A model generated the notes under the pieces. It ran no database searches and was not told the origin of the DNA. It saw nothing but the letters and a program-made list of their open reading frames with translations. A stretch of DNA of 64,000 bases from Zeugodacus cucurbitae (Eukaryota > Arthropoda > Insecta > Diptera > Tephritidae): NCBI RefSeq assembly GCF_028554725.1, contig NC_071668.1, positions 17,897,501-17,961,500 of the forward strand. The letters are read 5' to 3'. A program made the position numbers and the translations under genes. This document shows, one piece after another, positions 45,401 to 55,681 of this stretch. Each line of letters opens with the position of its first letter. Position 1 is the first letter of the stretch.

Positions 45401-46859
45401 GAGGAATTCTCAAAACAATTGTTAACTTATATCACAGTTTTCTGAATCACTGAAATAAAATAAGTGTTGTTGTTAGTACAACGATAAAAACTAATGCAAA
45501 TTTCATGCAAAAACAAAAACAAAAGAGAGGAAGAGTGATTAACCGCCTAACAACAACATCATTTGTACAACACGACAGCGTAAGAAGAAAGTAATGTCTC
45601 CCGAAAAAGCGCAACACGCTGAGCTGGCGACAAGAAAAATGTATGCAAAATAGCAGCGATTGCGAGTAGAAAAAGAATTAGCCAAAAGAAGAGAAAAAAT
45701 TATGTCACATTTTATGTACATTTCCGCGACAAACTTTGCTGACGCACTCCCAAGAAAGCAGGAGACACAAGCAGCCGCCAAGACCAAACCAGCAAACATG
45801 CCCACCAGCCACAGAGTAGAAAGGCACCCGCTGCCAGAGGTCTTGTTGCTCCAAGGGGTGACATTATTTTTCATGTCAACTCGTCGACGGCGGCAGTTAC
45901 AAAGCGGTGTCGGCGCTGGTGGCTTGTTGCTTACAGCTTGGGTCGTGAACTGGCGTTAGCTGGAGCTGCGAAGGCGGATGTGGCGCCCACAGTTATCTCA
46001 CACACAATTGTTTATTCTGTTGATTGTCTTCGGCTTGTCGCGTGTACCATTGTCATCTCCCTCAGTGGCCTATACAAATACGAAGCTTGTTTGTTTGTAA
46101 CCTACCTTCGGGGTAGCTGGGGCTTTCTGTCTTAAGGTGTTTCCACGTGAGTGCCACCTTTTTGGGTAATTCTCTTTTTTTTTCATTTGCCTACAGCCAG
46201 TGGCATTGAAATATATACTGGTTGCCTGCCTTCTTTTTTGTTTACTTGCGCTGCTCACAACCCCCCACCCTCCTCCGAAAAGCTTTATCATATTTTCTCC
46301 ACCACTTCATACTTTTGTCATCAGCTGGAATTGGTTTTTAATGTTTCCGCTGAGATACCTTAAGAATAATTGTTTTGCGTGTGCTCATTGTTGTTTTTGT
46401 CTTTTATATTTTCTTCTGCTTTCCTCGAGTATAATTTCCGAGGCAGTAACTTTGGCACTAAGTGTCCTTGTTTAGCTTTTGTATTGCCCACAGGTGTTGC
46501 TCTCTTGTGCTTGTCGTGTTGTTGTTTTATTTGATTTTCAAGCACAATTTTAATTTCCTTTTGTTGCTCTTTTAAATATGTTAAGTGCTTTCCTAGTGTC
46601 ACTTCCGTAGTTAGCTGTCAAAAAGTTTGTGAAACTTTTTTCCTTCGCAATATGTTTTGAATATTTTAATTGGCTTGTGGTCAAGTGTGAAGGTAATTGC
46701 TGTCTTACAAAATTATTCCTTGGAGTATAATGACTTTCTGGAGATCTTCTAAGCTACAATTGATAAATTTTTAAGAAGTTATGAGGGCTTTAAAATTGGA
46801 GAATTAAAGCTAATGACATTTCTACAGGATACAAGTAGACGACGCTTACATTCGTGAAA
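45401..46859. other. Intergenic, no gene seen
   Basis: Non-coding and somewhat GC-richer (45660-46300). ORFs of up to 111 codons on both strands overlap here without domains. I see no splice-consistent exon chain. Confidence 0.4.
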
Positions 46860-46864
46860 AATAT

Positions 46865-47350
46865 ATACTACTAGCAGACCGCTCCGACTTCGCACGGGTT
46901 TAAACTTTTGAAATTATATTTTATTTGCAATGAGCTAAAACTTGATTACGAGCTCTAGTCTTTGGTGTCCGATGTCTTTCGCTCTGATTATGAAGGCGTT
47001 GGGAACGCTCAGAGTTCAACGCCCTAGCGCGAGGTTGCATATTTCTAATATTTTGCTCTTCAAGCCGCTCCGTACCCGACTCTCAAGCGCCTACTTGGGT
47101 GGTTTTGAAATTTTGTTGAGCAACCGGCTACGAGCGCTCTTTACTCGACTCTCTGGCACGCGATTGTGATGCGAAGAGAATGACTTGCAAGACGATTTTC
47201 AGTTTCAGATTAAGATTCTCCATCACGGAGTTTTTTTGATACCCTCACCTGGGAACTAGAATTTTTTGAAATCGCCACAGTAGTTTTGGAGTATATTCAT
47301 TACAAACATACATACAAATCTTTCCTCTTTATAATAGTAGTATAGATTAA
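46865..47350 (+). repeat. Dispersed repeat ending in tataatagtagtatagat
   Basis: Begins near gcagaccgctccgacttcgc and ends cattacaaacatacatacaa, then ctttataatagtagtatagat. I recall the pairing of a cttcgcacgggt start with a ctttataatattagtatagat end from repeats in many arthropods, possibly a LINE or SINE 3' region. The class cannot be settled from this single copy. Confidence 0.4.
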
Positions 47351-47567
47351 TATAGGGTTGCTTTGTAGAAGAATAGACTTTCCTAAGTATGACACTGTCA
47401 AAACAACTTCCCAAGTTAACAATTAAATTGCTAAAGCTTTTGTTTCTGTTTATGAGTGTTAGGCTCTAACATATGATCCTGGGTTGGAGTCCAAATTTCC
47501 TTCTTGCCTTTGATAATTACAATCCACATTTTCTAGTTGTTCTGTATGTGATTGGCGTTGCAACCGT

Positions 47568-47960
47568 TTAGCCGGTTATAGCCGAATCGACGATAGTGCG
47601 CCACCTGTCTCTCTCCTTCGCAGTTCGGCGCCAGTTGGAGATCCCAAGTGTAACCAGGTCGCTCTCCACCTGGTCCCTCCAACGGAGTGGAGGCCTTCCC
47701 CTTCCTCGGCTTCCTCCGGCGGGTACTGCATCGAACACTTTCAGGGCTGGAGTGTTTTCGTCCATTCGGACAACATGACCTAGCCAGCGTAGCCGCTGTC
47801 TTTTTATTCGCTGAACTATGTCAATGTCGTCGTATAACTCGTACAGCTCATCGTTCCATCGTCTGCGGTATTCGCCGTTGCCAATGTTCTGAGGACCATA
47901 AATCTTGCGCAAAATTTTCCTCTCGAAAACTCCTAGTGTCGTCTCATCTGATGTTGACAT
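47568..47960 (-). pseudogene. RTE-like RT C-terminal segment
   Basis: A 130-codon minus-strand frame almost identical to the end of the 12215-13939 protein ([52 protein letters not shown]). It ends at the same stop and hairpin. It is the 3' segment of the twin-primed insertion, so it is an open but incomplete frame. Confidence 0.85.
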
Positions 47961-48039
47961 CGTCCAAGCTTCTGCACCGTAAAGCAGGACGGGAATGATA
48001 AGCGACTTGTAGAGCTTGATTTTGGTTCGTCGAGAGAGG

Positions 48040-48422
48040 AAAATTATAAGAGCTGCAGAGCTAAACCGAGAAGGTACAATCTTCTACAAGAGTGTACAGC
48101 TCCTGGCGTACGCCGATGATATTGATATCATCGGAAGCAACAACCGCGCCGTTTGTTCTGCTTTTTCCCGCATGGATAAGGAGGCGAAGCGAATGGGTCT
48201 GGAGGTGAATGAGGACAAGACGAAATATCTCCTGTCATCAAACAAACAGTCGGCGCATTCGCGTCTTGGCTCCCACGTCACTGTTGACAGTCATAACTTC
48301 GAGGTCGTAGATAATTTCGTATACCTGGGAACCAGCATCAACAACACGAACAATGTCAGCCTCGAAATCCAGCGCAGAATAACTCTTGCCAACAGGTGCT
48401 ACTTTGGACTGAGTAGGCAATT
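48040..48422 (+). pseudogene. Inverted RT palm segment of the same insertion
   Basis: The + frame carries [36 protein letters not shown] (catalytic DD intact) and [20 protein letters not shown], identical or nearly so to residues about 287-413 of the 12.2-kb protein. It is in opposite orientation to its own 3' half and runs out into flanking DNA at the TSD. Confidence 0.85.
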
Positions 48423-48434
48423 TCTAGTTGTTCT

Positions 48435-49164
48435 AGATTTGCTAATAACAACTGTACCTGGAGAATTCCTTCATTGAACTACACATAGTTTCTGTAAAAT
48501 TAGAATCTAATCATTAAACTATAGATAGTCCCAGTAGAATCAGACTCCCCTACTTCTATTCGCGGTACCTTACTCCAACTGACTCACATCCCACCAATTA
48601 CATTGTTGTTGTTAAGTATAGCATACTCATCACTGTTACAACAAATGAAAACACGAAATTACCTTGTCAAACAACTCATTGCGACATTTTCATGATGATT
48701 GAAAAACATCAAGCGAACGAGTTATGTATGTTCGTTGTTTCGCAAGCCAAGCACGACGTGTTCGCTCGAAGAACAACATCAGCACCAGGAGATGACATAA
48801 CTTTGATGCAGCGCGTTTGCTCATTTTCTATTTACCGTTAAGTATACACGGTGTGAACGTAGGGACTCTCATCATCTCTGTATGTGTGTGTGGTCTATAT
48901 TATTTTCTGTAATTTTCGTGGCCGTTCGCTTTTATCGTCGATGGGTTTGCGAATTTAGAAGCACCATTGTTTTAGCAACGGAGCATATGAGTGTAGAAAT
49001 ATTGAAGTGTGTTTGTGTGATTGAAGTGCTGTTGTTCGCAAGCATATTTTGTAATTTTCAATCAGCGACAGTTACCTGTTTGAGTTGAGGCTGGACAGTT
49101 GGTCGAGGTGGATTTTATTAATATAGGAGTCTGGTAGGAAAAGAAACACTATTTTTATTGGAAA
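48435..49164. other. Intergenic, no gene seen
   Basis: Non-coding; no recognised repeats. A 68-codon ORF at 48882-49088 has no domain. Confidence 0.4.
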
Positions 49165-49722
49165 ATAAGTTGAAAGAGTATTTCTATTTGAGGTTCTGAT
49201 ACCAGTTGCTCCAAAATTTGAAAACTTCATACCTTCTCGAGCTTTTCAACAGTAAAAAGAAGAATATTTGGAGTTTTTGGACATTGAACGATTAGTAGGG
49301 GTTTGATCTCAACCTAAACCATAATATCTGCCCTATTGAATCCACAGCTATTAGAAATTGAACTTATAATTACATATATGGAAATAATATTTCTATTTGA
49401 GATTTTGATATCAATTGTTCCAAAATTTGAAAAGCTTCATATCTTCCCGAGCTTTTGATCAGTAAAAAGAAGAATATTTGGAGTTTTTGGACATTGAACG
49501 ATTAGTAGGGGTTTGATCTCAACCTAAACCATAATATCTGCCCTATTGAATCCACAGCTATTAGAAATTGAACTTATAATTACATATATGGAAATAATAT
49601 TTCTATTTGAGATTTTGATATCAATTGTTCCAAAATTTGAAAAGCTTCATATCTTCCCGAGCTTTTGATCAGTAAAAAGAAGAATATTTGGAGTTTTTGG
49701 ACATTGAACGTTTAGTAGGAGT
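49165..49722. repeat. 210-bp tandem repeat, about 2.7 units
   Basis: agaatatttggagtttttgg begins at 49261, 49471 and 49681, exactly 210 bp apart. The segment 49381-49500 is repeated unchanged by eye at 49591-49710, and 49291-49380 at 49501-49590. The first unit start (49165-49260) has several substitutions and a 1-2 bp length change relative to later ones. The last copy breaks off at about 49720. The near-identity indicates recent duplication. Confidence 0.95.
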
Positions 49723-50214
49723 TCTATGTTATGTTAATCATAATATCTTTCATTTATTCCTCATGGGAACTCTACCGCAAACACACATATCATCGATAAC
49801 AGTTTGTGTTGCACGCGGCTGTCAAGTGCGTCGCTTGTTTATTGATGTCCACTTTTGATGTGTTGCATGCATCCTCTACTCTAGTAACGGTGCTGTCGTA
49901 ATTTTCATTTATGATGGCAACAATTTCTTGTTGTTGTTTATTTTTCTTTTCTCTATCATATACGCTCGACAACGCGGAATGCAATAGCTATCCACTCCTC
50001 TTCCGATGTTGTTGTTTAAGCAAAGTTGGTTGTTGTTGTTATCATTCCAGCGCTATATCAGCAACATTAAGAGTCTGTTCTCTTTACTATTGTTGTCCAC
50101 CTACTCAATATCTGTGCGCTTTTTGTTTTACCTGGTGCTGGTGTAGTTGCCATGTGTGTGCTTGAGTGGGTTGCAACTTTGTTAATATTGGCAGCAACAG
50201 CAATGCTTTGTTTA
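49723..50214. other. Intergenic, TTG-rich, no gene seen
   Basis: Non-coding, with several ttgttg runs (about 49928-49945, 50006-50040). Overlapping ORFs of 64-84 codons are low complexity. Confidence 0.4.
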
Positions 50215-51164
50215 TAACGGGTGATTTTTTTGAGGTTAGGATTTTCATGCATTAGTATTTGACAGATCACGTGGGATTTCAGACATGGTGTCAAAGAGAA
50301 AGATGCTCAGTATGCTTTGACATTTCATCATGAATAGACTTACTAACGAGCAACGCTTGCAAATCATTGAATTTTATTACCAAAATCAGTGTTCGGTTCG
50401 AAATGTGAAATCCGCTTTTTTATCGACAAATTTTGTTCAGCGATGAGGCTCATTTCTGGTTGAATGGCTACGTAAATAAGCAAAATTGCCGCATTTGGGG
50501 TGAAGAGCAACCAGAAGCCGTTCAAGAACTGCCCATGCATCCCGAAAAATGCACTGTTTGGTGTGGTTTGTACGCTGGTGGAATCATTGGACCGTATTTT
50601 TTCAAAGATGCTGTTGGACGCAACGTTACGGTGAATGGCGATCGCTATCGTTCGATGCTAACAAACTTTTTGTTGCCAAAAATGGAAGAACTGAACTTGG
50701 TTGACATGTGGTTTCAACAAGATGGCGCTACATGCCACACAGCTCGCGATTCTATGGCCATTTTGAGGGAAAACTTCGGAGAACAATTCATCTCAAGAAA
50801 TGGACCCGTAAGTTGGCCACCAAGATCATGCGATTTAACGCCTTTAGACTATTTTTTGTGGGGCTACGTCAAGTCTAAAGTCTACAGAAATAAGCCAGCA
50901 ACTATTCCAGCTTTGGAAGACAACATTTCCGAAGAAATTCGGGCTATTCCGGCCGAAATGCTCGAAAAAGTTGCCCAAAATTGGACTTTCCGAATGGACC
51001 ACCTAAGACGCAGCCGCGGTCAACATTTAAATGAAATTATCTTCAAAAAGTAAATGTCATGAACCAATCTAACGTTTCAAATAAAGAACCGATGAGATTT
51101 TTTTTAAATTTTATGCGTTTTTTTTTTTTAAAAAGTTATCAAGCTCTTAAAAAATCACCCTTTA
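50215..51164 (+). mobile_element. rosa-like mariner, internally deleted
   Basis: TA (50215-50216) then acgggtgatttttttgagg; right end ctcttaaaaaatcacccttt with TA (51163-51164). The inverted ends share gggtgatttttt. The element is 946 bp, shorter than the roughly 1.3 kb expected for an intact mariner, because much of the transposase N-terminal half is missing. The 5' part still has MNRLTNEQRLQIIEFYYQNQ (from 50330), the beginning of the DNA-binding helix-turn-helix, before the frame jumps to the catalytic part near 50420. Confidence 0.85.
50427..51053 (+). pseudogene. DD41D mariner transposase, catalytic part
   Basis: An open frame of about 208 codons with all three catalytic aspartates: ILFSDEAHFWLNGYVNKQN (first D), MWFQQDGATCHTARDS (second D) and PPRSCDLTPLDYFLWGYVKS (third D). 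I count 41 residues between the second and third aspartates, so the triad is DD41D, the spacing known for the rosa mariners of tephritid flies. The frame ends normally (stop at 51051-51053) near the right TIR. There is no ATG at its start; the N-terminal DNA-binding region is lost apart from the first 29 or so residues in another frame. It could not act alone. Confidence 0.85.
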
Positions 51165-51920
51165 TGTTTTCGTTTGTGGTGTGGTTGGGGACTCGTGGCA
51201 CATCACTTGAAACGGCGAAATGTGACCAACAGCATATTCTGTAAATATTTCGATACTCTCCAATTGAAACTTACATGTGATGCGTTCAACATTTTCGTTT
51301 TACACTATTCTCATCATCAAAATTTTTGATTACCACAATTTTAAGCCAACAGCGCGAATTGCTGTCATCGGCATTCAGTAAAATGTTCTACATTCAAAAT
51401 CGTTATGAGTAAAGTTCCTGAAATTACAGTATAGCTGGAAAGTAACCTTCGCCTAGCTATTGACATACCGCAATAACAATGTTTGTTCGGGTATACCGAT
51501 AGATCATATTCGTCCATTTCTGATGCTATAAGCTACAAGAAAAATTTATAGAAATCAGTTTTAGAATTTAAAACAATATATTAATAATGATATGCTGATG
51601 ATATTGTAGAGCAGCTTAGTAAGAAAAATAGCATAGTTTAATTACAAAGTCTTTAGATAATATATTATGTTTCTAATATTTTATAGATTTACCCTAACAC
51701 AAATCTTATAAGAATTATTTACTAATCAGCTATATTTTTTTTGTTGCAGATGGAATGACTTCAGATTAATATCTATGGTAAGGTAAGTGAAAAGTTGTAA
51801 TTTATATACACTCAAAATATATTTAAATATAAATCCTTTTCAAAGCATTAATACTGTACTATAAACAGATACGTACTCAAATGTATATAAATCCTTTAGT
51901 TCGGGGATATTTTAAAAACA
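51165..51920. other. Intergenic, no gene seen
   Basis: AT-rich non-coding DNA, no recognised repeat. Confidence 0.4.
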
Positions 51921-52200
51921 TTAAAGGGTTAGAGGTAGTCAGAGACACGAAATATTAGAATTTTCAGTAATTTTTTTTTTTTGTGCTATTAAATCCTGTT
52001 ATTTTACAAAAGTAATAATATTGAATTATTACACAATGATTTGACTTGAATTTACGAAAATGAAAAAAATATATATATTTAATTTCCAAAGGTGGAGCTG
52101 TTTGTGTTGACCCAGTTCCAAAAAAAAAAAAAAAAATCATTGCCGTGGTCTGATCGAAGCTTTTTATTATTTTTTCAAAAATTGACAAAACAGACTTTTT
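51921..52200 (+). mobile_element. TTAA-type MITE, copy 3 (right end lost)
   Basis: TTAA (51921-51924) then agggttagaggtagtcagag, as at 32461. The body matches through tttacaaaagtaataatatt, gtttgtgttgacccagttcc and gatcgaagctttttattatt. After about 52200 it diverges and the inverted right end is absent. Confidence 0.75.
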
Positions 52201-52379
52201 ATCTCGATATTGAGCCAAACTATTTTTTTCCAGGAGATTGAGTCTTAAGTAAAAAAATTGTATAATCCGATTTCCGAAGTTAGCTCCCAAATTCGAAATA
52301 TTAGGATTGAAGTTCGAAAAAAGGACTTTTTAAAAAATAATTATTAATTACTGGATATAGTAGGTAGGTAGGAGTTCAG

Positions 52380-52870
52380 CCATAAATGGTATTGCTCAGC
52401 ATCGGATTCGTCTATCGTCTAGAACGGCTCCTGCCTTTGCCAACTCGTCTGCACTTTCGTTATCGAAAATGTTTCTGTGGCCGGAAACCCAGACCAAGTC
52501 TAATTGTACTTTGTCTTTCAGAGTGCTCAATGCCTTCTTGCAGTTATGGCCTTCTTGCAGTATTGGCGACGACAAGGCCAGGAGCGCCGTCTGACTATAT
52601 ATAATACTATATAATTCTTTTGTATCCACTGGTAGTTAGCCAATAGATCTTCACAGGCCTTCTCTATGCCCAGAAGATGCTAGCCAAGTTCGGTAGACGG
52701 AAGGAGCGAGAAATGTTATGATCATCGGAGTATACACCTGTGCCTACTCCGCAGTTCACTTTGGACCCATCGGTATAGACTTATATGGCATTTTCCTCCC
52801 TTATTAGGCCACTTCTCCACTCTCGTCTAGAGAGTATCGTCACATGGAATTCACTATTGAAATCTAACTC
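52380..52870 (-). pseudogene. LINE RNase H fragment
   Basis: Reading leftward on the minus strand: VYTDGSKVNCGVGTGVYS (about 52790-52735, first catalytic aspartate), RSFRLPNLASIFWA (the FQAE position, glutamate lost), then LQEGHNCKKALSTLKDKVQL and LVWVSGHRNIFDNESADELAKAGA (52530-52430, last aspartate kept). Two frames are needed, so it is dead. It differs clearly from the 22.8-kb RNase H, so it is a separate LINE family or lineage. Confidence 0.7.
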
Positions 52871-55072
52871 TGGGATAATGTAATCTGATTTATTGGCATT
52901 AACTTTATAAATTTAGATTATATCTATATTTTGGATTTTTTAGTAGCTATATCCTGTAATTAATAATGTTTTATTTTTAAAAGTGTTTTTTTTTCAAACT
53001 TCCGAATCCAAATCTAAACATTTCGATCTTTTATACTCCTTATAACTCTATTTCCCGGAAAAATTAGCTTGGTCCAATACACAGCCGAGTGTTGTACAGT
53101 GTTAATAATATAATCGAGATAGGACCGAATATGAGTTATATATAATCAATGACCTACTTGTCGAAGTAAATACAGCATAACCGAGGTTCAGAGTTAGTTT
53201 TGAGAACCAATATATAATATGCGCGCCCCCAAAAGTATGCTACAAGCAGATGCATTCTTCGCACCCACACGTAATTAAAACACCGCTCAAACTCACACTC
53301 GCGCCTGCAAGCAAACTCATACAATTAATAAACTGTTTGTGAAATAAAATCTAACACTTGAAATTCAAATTTTAAATACATTTGGCGACAATTCAATTTC
53401 ACACTTGGAAACAACAAACGAACGACCCGAGCAAATAGGAAACGGGAAATATGCCTCTCGGGCTAATTTTAATCTGATTTTGAGGGGTGATGACAGTTGA
53501 ACAAAATCACTTGACATTTGTGTGACAAAAACAACGAACATTTAACAAATGCAACAACAGCAAGAGCTAAACATTTTGACGACTGTCAATAAGTCGTTGT
53601 AGATTATTAGTGACAAGGGCGGCGTGAGAGGGTGAGTAAATTATTGCATTGTGTCGAAACTGGCACTACATAGGTTGGTTACACAAGTGACACAGGCTTG
53701 AATTAACAACAACAGCAATAATAATAATAATAATTTCTAACTGCACTTCACTCCACTGTTGCCTACCCTGAGGCGTTGAAACTTGTCAAGCATGTCAATA
53801 TTCATATTTTTTTGACAGACAGACTCAATGCAATTTGCACACGAGTCGAGTGTTCATTGCTTGGAGCACTTCAACTGGTTGGTTGGCTGCCTGTGTAACG
53901 GTGTAGCGCTTGTGTAGTCTGCTTTTAGGCGTTTGACATTTAAATTTAGTTTTATTTCATTTTCAGCTGTGTTTATTAATGTTTTTGAATTTTATTTTGA
54001 CTGGTTATATATTTTTATGCCTTTAAATTCATTTCTAATAAAATTTGTAATTTTTTTGCCAATTTTCATTTTAATATTTTTTAGCTTTCGCTTCGTTGAG
54101 CATTTAGCTCTCGCTGTACGCCAGTTGGTCCAACAAATTGAAAAGTTCAAATTGAATTTGAATTCAATTTCGTTTCATATGACCCGCTTTTTTGAGCTGC
54201 AAATGTTCGCTCCCTTTTATCTTGGCTCTTTCTCGATTATCTGCCATTGCTGCTAATCATATTTCTCTGTTCACCAGGTTTTTGGGGATGCGACCCATCT
54301 ATAACTGCATGAAGTGAGGCAGTGAATAAACAACGGAATGAAATGAGTTAGTCAAATGAGTGTATGATTGAATGCATGAGCCGTGTATGTGCGTTCGCCT
54401 TCAAGGGCTTCTAATTTGTTTTCTCCGTTTTTCGTTTATAAAACTTTCGCTTTGCCGGAAAGCTGGTAAACGTTGCATGAATAAAGTTCAAAAACACTTT
54501 TCGAGTACTTGAGCACAAATTAAATTTGTAATAAATTTTTTATTTTCATTCGTGTTCTCTTATTGTTGCTTCTCATGGTAATTTAGTTCTCTGAAGCGTT
54601 TATCTCTGGAATAAAAGGAATGTGTTTGCCAAGGCTTATTATGTTGATGAATTTTCATTGAAAGTGAAGTTAGATTTTTGGAACTGACTCGAGTTATTTT
54701 TTTATTCCAACGTACTATTGGACTTTTCTAGTCGAAAATTTTTAATTTAGCTCTAATATTTATCTTTGATATAGTATTGAGAAACTAACTTATTAAATCT
54801 GATTTTTGATTTTAATGGATGAACAGGTCTTAGTTAGCAAATTTATATCTCTTACGTAAGAAATACGATACATTTCGGTCAGTAGTACTTAAGAAGAGAT
54901 AGAGAAAACCTTCTAGCAAGTCAACAACTAAGAATTATTTCCTTGAGAAGCGATTGCTCATGTCAATATAGTTAGAAGTGAAGGCCGCTCTGGGAGTAGA
55001 TTTTGAAGAAGTCAATTTATTTTCGTGCTCTCTTCTTTCTTTTCATAAGAAAAGTATTATTCTTCTTAATTT
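52871..55072. other. Intergenic, no gene seen
   Basis: Non-coding. A short acaacaacagcaataataat microsatellite lies at about 53706-53733. The 107-codon ORF at 53933-54256 is phenylalanine- and isoleucine-rich low-complexity sequence and is not called. Confidence 0.4.
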
Positions 55073-55681
55073 CTATCGAAAACTCCAAGAGTCGTCTCTT
55101 CGGATTTACCATCGTTCACGCTTATGCACCATACATCAGGACGAGAATAATCAGCGACTTCTAGAGTTTGTCTTTGCTTCATTCACCTCCTGAACCATAC
55201 GCATCGCTTCCTTATACAGTCTGGAAAAAGCAGAAGTAAAGGCGCAGGTTTTGTTTCCAATTATATCGATATCATCGGCATACGCCAGCAGCTGTACACT
55301 CTTATAGAAGATTGTATTTTCTCTATTTAGCTCTGCGGGTTGTATTATTTTCTCCAGCATCAGGTTAAAGAAGTCCCACGATAGTGAATCACCTTGTCTG
55401 AAACCTCGTTTGGTATCGAACGGCTCCGAGAGGTCATTCCCGATCCTGTTGGAGCTTTTGGTGTTGCTCAACGTCGGCTTACACAGCCGTATTAGTTTTG
55501 CATGAATACCATATTCAGACAACGCGGCATAGAGGAAGCTCCTTTTAGTTCTGTCTTTCATACAGTACTCTATAGAACCTTATAAACGATATTGAGAAGG
55601 CTTATCCCACGGTAATTAGCATAGATTGTGAGGTCTGCCTTTTCGAGGATTGGGCAGAGTACATTTTGATTCCAATCGAAA
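55073..55681 (-). pseudogene. RTE-like RT relic with internal deletion
   Basis: Reading leftward: VLCPILEKADLT and YANYRGISLLNIVYKVL (about 55670-55575), RSFLYAALSEYGIHAKLIRLC (about 55545-55480), [20 protein letters not shown] (about 55410-55350), [10 protein letters not shown] (about 55285-55255, catalytic DD intact) and MRMVQEVNEAKT (55205-55170). The sequence then skips to SLIIxVLMYGA and RRLLEF (about 55160-55080), so about 60-70 residues between motif D and the thumb are missing. It matches the 12.2-kb family but is clearly older, with a stop after YKVL. Confidence 0.8.

Larger units (their letters stand above)
47530..48434 (-). mobile_element. Twin-primed RTE insertion with 14-bp TSD
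   Basis: The 14-mer tttctagttgttct occurs at 47530-47543 and 48421-48434 and flanks the insert exactly. Within it, 47544-48040 is the minus-strand 3' part (equals 13467 to the 3' end of the 12.2-kb copy), and 48040-48422 is a + strand, inverted 5' part (equals 13073-13455). The two parts are adjacent in the source, with about 11 bp lost at the join. This is the signature of twin priming (5' inversion). Near identity to the 12.2-kb copy implies a recent event. Confidence 0.9.

Noticed and set aside
45539..45959. ORFs of 111 (minus) and 99 (plus) codons overlapping each other
   Set aside because: Hydrophobic stretches on the minus strand look protein-like but there is no family match, no start context or splice structure, and the opposite strand is equally open.
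53933..54256. 107-codon Phe/Ile-rich ORF that could be read as a membrane protein
   Set aside because: The hydrophobicity comes from T-rich DNA; no transmembrane family recognised and no supporting gene signals.
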